Positions 22,327 through 35,124 of a stretch of DNA of 64,000 nt are shown here, one piece after another. A model generated the notes under the pieces. The model was not told where the DNA came from and ran no database searches. It saw only the letters and a program-made list of their open reading frames with translations. The translations under genes and the position numbers were made by a program. The stretch is taken from contig OZ026558.1 in the NCBI GenBank assembly GCA_964020155.1, forward strand, positions 5,031,469 to 5,095,468, read 5' to 3'. The DNA comes from Chondrilla cf. caribensis. Its lineage: Eukaryota; Porifera; Demospongiae; Chondrillida; Chondrillidae. Each line of letters starts with the position of its first letter. The stretch's first letter is position 1.

Positions 22327-23346
22327 ATGGCGCAAGCAGGAGAGCAACTTATCCCCATTGACATCCACTACAACAAGTTATTAGGTTGGTACAGCGCATT
22401 GTGTGCAATACGAAACGTATGCATGCATGTTTTCACCCGCTGTACTGTAGTAATAGTTGTGTCTGTGTAACATTCCATGCTGCAATTTTCATGTCATTCA
22501 CCAATGATGCACGCCAGTTGTGTTCATGTCGTCCGTATGTTCGGGGACGCAGACTGGTTGATTGATAGGCGTCATTGTGAGCTGAGATGGGTGACACAAG
22601 TGAAGGAGATCCGTGACAAGCTCCAAAAGGCCCTACAGGACCTGCCATCCTCGTCTGCTCTCGAGGAGGTGAAATCTGCTTCAAGTAAGTCACCAAAAAG
22701 GTCACCAGTGGTCTTTGCGAGGATCATTATCCCGTCCTTTGTCTTCAGTTGTGCATTATTTTCATGTGGTTGACGTCATTGAAGCATTGAAGAACTCTGA
22801 GAGTGACAGCGTAAAGAACATCTTCGGACAATACTCATCTCAGAGAATGAAGGTACGTTGGTGATATCACTCTATCTCACACACACTGGACCCATTTTCG
22901 CTTCAATTTCTTTAAATGGGTGCAGACCCTTCCTCACCGAGACAAAGTCCCATTTTGAAAAATGGAAGCTGGAATGGGTCTGGGCAATGCGAGTCTACTG
23001 TCACTCAGGTATACCCAAACCCATTCCACCATTTTGTTATTTATAATAATAATTATGTACTTGAACGGAGTTGAAGTGGGGAATGTGCGGTCCACTGTTT
23101 ATGTATTGACTTGGGGTTAGGATGCTCAACTTCTCATTGCATAGAATTGGCAAGAGATTCAAAGATTGTATGAAAAAAGCAACGTTTATCTTGGTAAGAT
23201 ATAAAATTGACCTGTATTTTGTCGTTTGAAATGTTTTGAAATAGTATATTATTCTCCAGCTGAGAGTGCTCAGATTCTTGCAAGAAATGTTAATTATGAG
23301 ATCCCAGCTTTGAAAAGACAGATTTCAAGAGCAGTACAGCAACAAC

Positions 23347-23421
<75 letters not shown>

Positions 23422-23432
23422 AGTGTGTGTGC

Positions 23433-23483
<51 letters not shown>

Positions 23484-25914
23484 GCACTGTGCTCACACAC
23501 ACAGCTGTTTCACATGCTAGTGGTACTGTCGTTCTCTCCAGGAGTGTGACCGTAAGGAAGCAGAGTATTTGTCCACAGCTAAGACATGCAAGGAGACCTA
23601 CCGGAAGAAGTGTCGCGAACTAGGTGTTGTGGTTAGTCAGGAAGTGTTGTTGTGTCTACCATGATAGAACAATAGACCATCTCAGTAATAGGACCACCTC
23701 AGTGATAAGACCACCTCAGCTCTATGGCTATTCAGTAACAGAACCACTTCAGTACTAACACCACTATTTCCCAGTCTCAGGAATTCCTGTACTGTTTCAT
23801 TCTATACACCTTCAACATCAGAATTAGGACCACTTCAACTGGTCCTATAGGTGGTCTCAATTGTGTGGCTCTATCCCCCAGGACTGGGAAATTCTATTGT
23901 GGTTCTACTGTGTAGTTTGCTGTGTGTCACATAATGTCACATGATGTCACATGATCCTACACTGAGAAGTGCTTCTGCATGGCTTCCACCTGGCTTCACT
24001 GCCTAATTCTTGTGGTTTGTGATATCAGCAAACATTCCCGGGATGTAGTGTCACACAGGAGGTAGCAGGGCTGACCAGGCACAGAAACCCCAACATTGTA
24101 CTAATTCTGTCAATGCCGTGATGTCACATGCCCTTCAATGGGACCTCACTGTGTGAAGTAATGTCAGTATTGACTGTCAGCATTTATCTGTGTACTTTTA
24201 AGGAATAGAGGAATTCTGGTCAGTTGTGTCAGTAGATTGGTAATGTGTTCTTTAGGTTCAATCATTCAGTTTAGTACGAAGAAGAGTTGTTAGGTGTAGA
24301 AGTAGATTTTGTTCAATTTTCAGCCATATTTCTTGAAGATGAGGAGTAGTAGCATCTGGAGGGCATCAGTCACAGTCTCCCTGTGTGTGGTGGTTCTCCT
24401 GTGTGTCTGTCCGAGTTGGGTTGTGTCCCAGGACAGTTGTAGTGACCCAGAGGCAACCTGTCCCAACTGTTCCTACCCACGTGTGTGTTTGGCCAACCCC
24501 TGTCGTGTCAGCGTATGTCGAGCCCTCCCCAGTGCCAGGTGTGAGGCTGACTTGTGTGAAGGGTGTAGAGCAAAGTTTTTCGACTCGAATGGTCGCGACA
24601 TCACCGATACATGTAACAGTTTCAAAGCCTGTAGCAGGAAGTCCAGTAAGAACCTGTTCATCAACTGTAGCTGGGACAACCAGGATTCCTGTCCCGGAGA
24701 AGCCTACTGCGATGTTGACCCCTTTGGGCGGTTCTCCACCTGCTGTTGCAACAAGAGAGTAGCCAGATGCCCAGGTTGTACCCTGCCAGTACGCTGTCTG
24801 GTGAATCCATGTAGGGGGGCTGTTTGTAGGTCTTTCCCTGATGCCAAGTGCAGGACCAACTACTGCAAAGGTTGTCAGCCATTTTTCTTTGATTCCCATG
24901 GCAACAATGTCACTGATCAGTGTAACAGGATGGTAGAGCCCTGCTCCAGGAATGGCGGTCGCGATATGAATATCAGTTGTGGGGGAGGAGTTGAAGGGGC
25001 GTGTCCTACCCGATCTTACTGCGACATAGACCCAAGAGGTAGTTTCTCCAAGTGTTGTTGCCCAGAGCAAACCATCTGTGGCCAAGATCCATGTGTGCGC
25101 AGTTCGTGCCCAGCCTACCCCAGAGCACGATGCCTTAGTCAGTGTGGTCGCTGTGACCCACTGTACATCAATGAAGAGGGGGAGGACGTCACTCGAAACT
25201 GCTACAACGTCCAGCCATGTAGCCGTGGGGGAGGGAGGAGAACCGGAAGGCCATGTTGGAGTACTACGTGCGGTGAAAACGCTTACTGTGATCGTTCCCA
25301 CGGTTTTGCCGAGTGTTGCTGTACTGGGGAGTCTTGCCCTACAGATCCGTGTAACTCCACCTCCTGCCCCGCCTACCCACATGCCACCTGTAGAGCCACT
25401 TATTGTGACCGATGTCAACCAAGATTCTTCACCAACAATTTTGAGGTTACCAACAAGTGCTGTAACAAACCGGGTTATACCTATCGGGGTGGGCGGTGTT
25501 ATAACGACCTCTGTATCCGTGGAAACAACGAGGAAACAACAGCTTGTGTGAAAAAAAACAAAAGGTGTTCTTTTAATTATCTTGTACGAACTGTTGAGTG
25601 CCTCTAAGGTGTGGCTGTGTTTTCAGTTGAAGATTTTATCCAAATTAGTATATTGTGTATAATATACTCCCTATGTTTGTGAATGGTGTGGTTAGTATTA
25701 ATGATTTTCATGAGTTTATATGGCCAACAACAATTCATGTATATTTCATGTCTTGTGTGCATGTCTCCATATTTGGGCATGTGTTCCTGCGTGACCAGAG
25801 TGGTCCAGAAGCCGCATACTTCCCGCAACTGGTCATGTGATCACTTGTATGTCTTGTTCAAACGTGACTTGTCAACAAGTACCATTTTTACTACTTCTAT
25901 TCTTGTGGTGTACT

Positions 25915-25966
<52 letters not shown>

Positions 25967-28900
25967 GCTTCGATTGGAGTGTTACCTTGTTTGTGTTTGT
26001 TAGCCATTGTACAGTGTGTGGGTGTACATTGTACAGTGTGTGAGTGTATGTTGTACAGTGTGTGTGTGTGCATTGTACAGTGTGCAAGTGTGTACATTGT
26101 ACAGTGTGTACATGTGTGTACATTGTACAGTGTGTGAGTGTACAGTGTATTATTGCATATTATTATCCACCCATTGGGGGTAATAAGAGTATAAGAAATA
26201 ACCACAGACTGCACATAATTATACGTGATAACAGGTTGACATCTAATACGGATTAAAGAGTAAAACGATGATTAATACAGATATGAACAGGTGTTGATAA
26301 TAGTGAGTTATTGTAATCATAATAAATTTGTACTGTATCAATCATTTAATAAGTAGAACATTTAATATTTGACTTTAGTTCCACTGATGGCAAGTTCGAT
26401 AGAATCAGATACTCTTGTACATTCTACAATCCACTGTACACCGTGGTGGAGTCCACACTACAGTCCACTGTACACCGTGGTGGAGTCCACACTACAGTCC
26501 ACTGTACACCGTGGTGGAGTCCACACTACAGTCCACTGTACACCGTGGTGGAGTCCACACACTACAGTCCACTGTACACCGTGGTGGAGTCCACACTACA
26601 GTCACTGTACACCGTGGTGGAGTCCACACTACAGTCCACTGTACACCGTGGTGGAGTCCACACACTGCAGTCTATTGTACAGTGTATTCTTTTTGATACA
26701 CAACCAACAGCTATATGCCCACAATATGGCAATACTGGACATCACCTGTTGACTGTTGTACGAACTCTCCCTGGGGGCTATCATAATATTATTGTAGTCT
26801 CTGTTGTTTTTAATGATTATCTCACACAAGCTGACATTAGTGGATCCTCACATACATATATACTGTGCACACATTTTCCCAGGCAGTTTTGCCTATCTGG
26901 GTGTGACATCAGCATCTTTTTGGAAGACCCTCTTGGTAACCATAGTAACAGTGACAACCAAGCAGTTCTAATGCATTATCTCATAGTGTCATTTACACCA
27001 TCCATCCCTTATATAAGCAGCTGCTGAGTGGTGCCGTGGTAACTAGCCAGTAGGAGTGGAGGATCATGAAGGTGGCAGTATTTGCAGCTGTTCTTGTGTC
27101 CCTCTTGGTTGCTGTATCAGCTAGAGGTCGGAGTGACCCACAGCCCTGCAGTAGAAGGAGGGAGACCAACCTCAATATCTCCTGTAGTCGTGGTCCAGGA
27201 AGTGTCAAGTGCCCCAAGGGGTCTCGCTGTGACATTCACCGTACTGACGCCTTTGCCACCTGTTGCTGTAAAAAACCAGTCTTCAACTGTGTTATAGACC
27301 CTTGTACTGTTCAGAGCTGTCCCAACCAACCGGATGCCACTTGTCAGAGCAACTTCTGTGGTGGGTGCAACGCACGCTTCTTGGACAAGAAAGGTAAAGA
27401 AGTGACTAAAAAATGCTGTCCAAAAAAGTTGAAGTTCATCGACGGCAAGTGCTATGGGAAGGAGTGCATGACCAAGCGCGGTATGACCAAGTGTGAGAAA
27501 GATGGAGGCAGCTGTGTTAGCCGAAACAACGGTATTGTGGTGTGCGTACAAGAGAGCCCTTCACCATCACCTGCAGTGGTCCCTGCCACCAGTCTGACTA
27601 ATCAGTCCACAGATCAGCCGAGTCCTTCACCATCACCTGCAGTGGTCCCTGCCACCAGTCTGACTAATCAGTCCACAGATCAGCTGAGTCCCAATCCTGG
27701 AGGGAAACCACCACGTCCCTCTCCTGGAGGGAAACCACCCCATCACTCTCCTTCACCCCGTCCCACGGGGAAACCACCCCGTCCCTCTCCTTCACCCCAT
27801 CCCACGGGGAAACCACCCCGTCCCTCTCCTTCACCCCGTCCCACGGGGAAACCAAGAGACAGAGGTTAACCTGGTTGAGAGGAATACCTGGTGATAAGAT
27901 TATCTCTACAGAAATAACTAATCTTTGCTTATAGGAGCAACTGATAGATACATCAATATTATACTCTGTGATCATTACTTTATCATCAATTTGGTTATTA
28001 GTATTGATAGTGTGTGCCATCTTGATATCGTGATTGATGTGAAACGAGTTCTAACCAGACACAGTGCTACAAAGTATACAAGCACACAGTATACAAGCAC
28101 ACAGTATACAAGCACACAGTATACAAGCACACAGTATACAAGCACACAGTATACAAGCACACAGTATACAAGCACACAGTAGACAAGCACACGGTAGACA
28201 AGCACACGGTAGACAAGCACACAGTAGACAAGCACACAGTAGACAAGCACACAGTATACAAGCACACAGTATACAAGCACACGGTATACAAGAGATGAGT
28301 CCCTGGGAGGATTGGTCCAGAAGTACCATTTTTACCACTTCTATTCTTGTGTGTGTTTTGGTATGTGTGTGTGTGTGTGTGCTGTGCTTCAATTGGAGTG
28401 TTACCTTGTGTGTATCTGTCATGAGCCATGTACACACCTCCAGCTGGGGGTTCAAATTTGCTTTGTTTTGTATAAAATTAGCATGCGCTAAGTGGTCCAG
28501 AAGCCTTCCCCGTCCTCACCACTAGTGGGTCATGTGATCACTTGTATGTCTCCTCCAAATTGCTGTCAACAAGTATGCGGTTTACGGATACTACTCTGGT
28601 GGGTGTGGGAGGATTGCCTCGGAGCTGCGCACAACTCCATATTTGGGCATGTGTTCCTGCGTGACCAGAGTGGTCCAGAAGCCACATACTTCCCGCAACT
28701 GGTCATGTGATCACTTGTATGTCTTGTTCAAACGTGACTTGTCAACAAGTACCATTTTTACTACTTCTATTCTTGTGGTGTACTGGTGTGTGTGTGTGTG
28801 TGTGGGTGGGTGGGTGTGCTGTGCTTTGATTGGAGTGTTACCTTGTGTGTGTCTGTTAGCCATTGTGTGTGAGTGTGAGTGTATGTTGTACAGTGTGTGA

Positions 28901-31900
28901 GTGTGTACATTGTACAGTGTGTGTGAGTGTACTGAGTATATATCACACATACATTTGTACACCGTGGTGGAATCCACACACTACAGTCCACTGTACACCG
29001 TGGTGGAGTCCACACTACAGTCCACTGTACACCGTGGTGGAGTCCACACTACAGTCCATTGTACACCGTGGTGGAGTCCACACACTACAGTCCACTGTAC
29101 ACCGTGGTGGAGTCCACACTACAGTCCACTGTACACCGTGGTGGAGTCCACACTACAGTCCATTGTACACCGTGGTGGAGTCCACACACTACAGTCCACT
29201 GTACACCGTGGTGGAGTCCACACACTACAGTCCACTGTACACCGTGGTGGAGTCCACACACTACAGTCCACTGTACACCGTGGTGGAGTCCACACACTAC
29301 AGTCCATTGTACACCGTGGTGGAGTCCACACTACAGTCCATTGTACACCGTGGTGGAGTCCACACACTACAGTCCACTGTACACCGTGGTGGAGTCCACA
29401 CTACAGTCCACTGTACACCGTGGTGGAGTCCACACACTACAGTCCACTGTACACCGTGGTGGAGTCCACACTACAGTCCATTGTACACCGTGGTGGAGTC
29501 CACACTACAGTCCACTGTACACCGTGGTGGAGTCCACACTACAGTCCACTGTACACCGTGGTGGAGTCCACACTACAGTCCATTGTACACCGTGGTGGAG
29601 TCCACACTACAGTCCACTGTACACCGTGGTGGAGTCCACACTACAGTCCACTGTACACCGTGGTGGAGTCCACACTACAGTCCATTGTACACCGTGGTGG
29701 AGTCCACACACTACAGTCCACTGTACACCGTGGTGGAGTCCACACTACAGTCCACTGTACACCGTGGTGGAGTCCACACTACAGTCCACTGTACACCGTG
29801 GTGGAGTCCACACTACAGTCCACTGTACACCGTGGTGGAGTCCACACTACAGTCCACTGTACACCGTGGTGGAGTCCACACTACAGTCCACTGTACACCG
29901 TGGTGGAGTCCACACACTACAGTCCACTGTACACCGTGGTGGAGTCCACACACTACAGTCCACTGTACACTGTGGTGGAGTCCACACACTACAGTCCACT
30001 GTACACCGTGGTGGAGTCCACACACTACAGTCCTGTCCTGTATGTACTGTATGTACACATTGTACATACAGTACATACAGTACACTACAGTCCACTGTAC
30101 ACCGTGGTGGAGTCCACACACTACAGTCCACTGTACACCGTGGTGGAGTCCACACTACAGTCCACTGTACACCGTGGTGGAGTCCACACTACAGTCCACT
30201 GTACACCGTGGTGGAGTCCACACACTACAGTCCATTGTACACCGTGGTGGAGTCCACACACTACAGTCCACTGTACACCGTGGTGGAGTCCACACACTAC
30301 AGTCCATTGTACACCGTGGTGGAGTCCACACACTACAGTCCACTGTACACCGTGGTGGAGTCCACACTACAGTCTATTGTACACCGTGGTGGAGTCCACA
30401 CACTACAGTCCACTGTACACCGTGGTGGAGTCCACACTACAGTCCACTGTACACCGTGGTGGAGTCCACACTACAGTCCACTGTACACCGTGGTGGAGTC
30501 CACACTACAGTCCACTGTACACCGTGGTGGAGTCCACACTACAGTCCACTGTACACCGTGGTGGAGTCCACACACTACAGTCCACTGTACACCGTGGTGG
30601 AGTCCACACACTACAGTCCACTGTACACCGTGGTGGAGTCCACACACTACAGTCCACTGTACACCGTGGTGGAGTCCACACTACAGTCCACTGTACACCG
30701 TGGTGGAGTCCACACTACAGTCCACTGTACACCGTGGTGGAGTCCACACACTACAGTCTATTGTACACCGTGGTGGAGTCCACACACTACAGTCCACTGT
30801 ACACCGTGGTGGAGTCCACACACAATAGTCCTACTGTAAGTACACACAGTACACACTGTACACACTGTACACACAGAACACACAGCACACACAGCACACA
30901 CAGTACACACAGTACACACAGTACATACATATATGCTCAGTTTAGATGGTCTATCTGTGGTATCAGAGGCTAGATGAAGGGGGTGTGGCCTGCTGCACTG
31001 GCTTCTGATAATCGATGGGATGGTGGTAGCGGGCCCGCCTGGTTGGAGACTGACATCATTGGTAACCATAGTAACAGAATCAACCAAGCAGTTCTAATGA
31101 CATTTCGTTTTATTTTAATGTAATAATTGGTCCTCTATATAAAGCAGCTGCCGGGTGGTGCCGTGGTAACTAGCCAGTGGAGGATCATGAAGGTGGCAGT
31201 TTTTGCAACTGTTCTTGTGTCCCTCTCGGTTACTGTACCAGCTGGAGGTCAGATTGAGCCACAACCCTGTAGTAGAAGCGGGGAGACCGACCTCAATATC
31301 TTCTGTGGTCGTGGTCCAGGAAGTGTCAAGTGCCCCAAGGGGTCTCGCTGTGACATTCACCCCACTGATGCTTTTGCCACCTGTTGCTGTAATGAGACCA
31401 TCTTCAACTGCATTGTAGACCCTTGTACCGTTCAGAGCTGTCCCAACCGGCCAAATGCCACTTGTCAGAGCAACTTCTGTGGTGGGTGTAACGCACGCTT
31501 TTTCAACAAGAATGGTAAAGAAGTGACTGATAAATGTTGTCCGAACAAGTTGAAATTCATCGACGGCAAGTGCTATCACGAGGAGTGCATTTCAAAGCGC
31601 GGTATGACCGAGTGTGAGAAAGATGGAGGCAGCTGTGTTAGCCGAAACAACGGTATTGTGGTGTGCGTACAAGAGAGCCCTTCACCATCACCTGCAGTGG
31701 TCCCTGCCACCAATCTGACTAGTCAGTCCGCAGACCAGCCAAGTCCCTCACCCACAGTTGATGGCAATGTTGATGATGATGATGATGATGATGATGATGA
31801 CCATTGTGATGATGATGATGATGGTGATGATCAAGATCATGATGGTGACCAATGTGATTATGTTGGTGATGGTGATGATGATGACCAATGTGAAGAGGAT

Positions 31901-34194
31901 GATGATTGTCGCCATGATGATGATGACAACCATTGTGATGATGGTGATGATGATGGCAATCGTTATGTTGATGATGATGATGATGACGATCGTTATGATG
32001 ATGATGATGATGATGATGGCAACCGTTGTGATGTTGATGATGATGATGACGATCGTTATGATGATGATGACAACCGTTGTGATGATGATGATGACGATCG
32101 TTATGATGATGATGATGATGATGACAACCGTTGTGATGATGATGACGATCTTTATGATGATGATGATGATAACAACCGTTGTCATGATGATGATAATGAT
32201 GAAAATGACGATAGGCATCGTTGTAGAGAGACAAGACCTTATCCACCACGTCCCACTCCTGGAGGGAAACCCCCTCGTTCCCGTCCTCCACCACGTCCCA
32301 CTCCTGGAGGGGAACCCCCTCATTCTCGTCCACCACGTCCCACTCCTGGAGGGGAACCCCCTCGTTCCCGTCCTCCACCACGTCCCACTCCTGGAGGGGA
32401 ACCCCCTCATTCCCGTCCTCCACCACGTCCCACTCCTGGAAGGAGACCACCTAGTTCCAGTTGTCATCATCGTCCCACTCCTGGAAGGAGACCACCTAGT
32501 TCCAGTTGTGATCGTCCCACTCCTGGAAGGAGACCACCTAGCTCCAGTTGTGATCGTCCCACTCCTGAAAGGAGACCACCTAGTTCCGGTTGTGATCGTC
32601 CCACTCCTGGAAGGAGACCACCTAGCTCCAGTTGTGATCGTCCCACTCCTGGAAGGAGACCACCTAGTTCCGTTTGTGATCGTCCCACTCCTGGAAGGAG
32701 ACCACCTAGTTCCAGTTGTCATCATCGTCCCACTCCTGGAAGGAGACCACCTAGTTCCGGTTGTGATCGTCCCACTCCTGGAAGGAGACCACCTAGTTCC
32801 GGTTGTGATCGTCCCACTCCTGGAAGGAGACCACCTAGTTCCGGTTGTGATCGTCCCACTCCTGGAAGGAGACCACCTAGTTCCAGTTGTCATCATCGTC
32901 CCACTCCTGGAAGGAGACCACCTAGTTCCCGTTGTCCAGCTCGTCCCACTCCTGGAAGGAGACCACCTAGTTCCAGTTGTCATCATCGTCCCACTCCTGA
33001 AAGGAGACCACCTAGTTCCAGTTGTCATCATCGTCCCACTCCTGGAAGGAGACCACCTAGTTCCCGTTGTCCAGCTCGTCCCACTCCTAGGGGGGAACCC
33101 CCTCGTTCCCGTCCTCCACCACGTCCCACTCCTAGGGGGGAACCCCCTCGTTCCCGTCCTCCACCACGTCCCACTCCCGGAGAGAAACTGTCTGGTTCCC
33201 GTCCTCCACCACGTCCCACTCCTAGGGGGGAACCCCCTCATTCCCGTCCTCCACCACGTCCCACTCCCGGAGAGAAACTGCCTGGTTCCCGTCCTCCACC
33301 ACGTCCCACTCCTGGAGGGAAGCCATCCCATCCTCCACCACGTCCCACTCCTGGAGAGAAACCACCACGTCCCACTCCTGGAGGGAAACCACCACGTCCC
33401 TCTCCTCCACCACGTCCTCCACCAAGTCCCACGGGAATACCAAGAAACAGAGGTTAACCTGGTTGAGAGGAATACCTGGTGATAAGATTATCTCTACAGA
33501 AATAACTAATCTTTGCTTATAGGAACAACTGATAGATACATCAATATTATACTCTGTGATCATTACTTTATCATCAATTTGGTTATTAGTATTGATAGTG
33601 TGTGCCATCTTGATATCGTGATTGATGTGAAACGAGTTCTAACCAGACACAGTGCTACAAAGTATACAAGCACACAGTAGACAAGCACACAGTAGACAAG
33701 CACACAGTAGACAAGCAAACGGTAGACAAGCACACAGTAGACAAGCACACGGTAGATAAGCACACAGTAGACAAGCACACAGTAGACAAGCAAACATTTG
33801 TACGATGATAATCTCAAATCTATAATCTAACCACATTATATGACTGATCTCTATACTGTGCAAACCTGAGAATCAATTGTATGTATATAGCTGTTCTTAT
33901 GAAGTGACTATGTAGTTGCCTATTTAGCGGGAAAGTTTCGCGGGACAAAACTTTCGCGAATCGCTCAATTTCGCGGATTTCGCGAAAAAAAGTTTCGCGT
34001 TTTTAATGCCCATCACGTTAATTGATTGTCAGACGATTACGTCATTGAGTGTTCACGAATAAAACTTTTGCGAATGCCAGTTTCTTCGCGAAATTCGCGA
34101 AACTTTTAGTCCGCGAAACTGAGATGCTTTCCACCTGGCTTCAGCAGTGGACTGGGCACTCCTTTTCATGAATGAATGAACTAGATCTTATGTC

Positions 34195-34255
<61 letters not shown>

Positions 34256-34307
34256 ATGTGTGTATGCATGTATGTGTGCATGTACATGTGTGTGTGTTTG
34301 TGTGGCA

Positions 34308-34361
<54 letters not shown>

Positions 34362-34775
34362 CGTGCGTGTGTGTGCGCGCACGCTTACATGTGTATGCAT
34401 ATATGTGTGCATGTATATGTGTGTGTATCCTCATCTGGGGGTTCAAATTTGCTTTGTTTTGTATATAATTAGCATGCGCTAAGTGGTCCAGAAGCCTTCC
34501 CTGTCCTCACCACTAGTGGGTCATGTGATCACTTGTATGTCTCCTCCAAATTGCTGTCAACAAGTATGCGGTTTACGGATACTACTCAGGTGGGCGTGGG
34601 AGGATTGCCTCGGAGCTGCGCACAACTCCATATTTGGGCATGTGTTCCTGCGTGACCAGAGTGGTCCAGAAGCCGCATACTTCCCGCAACTGGTCATGTG
34701 ATCACTTGTATGTCTTGTTCAAACGTGACTTGTCAACAAGTACCATTTTTACTACTTCTATTCTTGTGGTGTACT

Positions 34776-34845
<70 letters not shown>

Positions 34846-34954
34846 TGTGTGGGTGTGGGTGTGGGTGTGGGTGTGTGTGTGTGTGTGTGTGGGTGTGTGT
34901 GTGTGTGTGTGTGTGGGTGTGGGTGTGGGTGTGGGTGTGTGTGTGTGTGCATGT

Positions 34955-35008
<54 letters not shown>

Positions 35009-35086
35009 ATGTGTGTGTGTGTGCATGTGTGTGTGCATGTTATGTGTGTGTGTGCGCGCGTGTGTGTGTGTGTGCATGTGTGTGTG

Positions 35087-35124
<38 letters not shown>

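Noticed and set aside
28076..28290. Resemblance to a CRISPR array
   Set aside because: The 15-bp units are directly tandem without spacers, in a eukaryotic genome.
28863..30973. Overlapping 590-690 residue readings of [16 protein letters not shown] type
   Set aside because: They are the three frames of the 34-bp minisatellite. No signal, splice logic or conserved domain is present.
31748..33482. Long antisense (527 aa) and alternate-frame (574 aa) readings over gene C
   Set aside because: Shadows of the GAT and Pro/Arg repeat coding of gene C, whose frame has the signal peptide and Cys domains.
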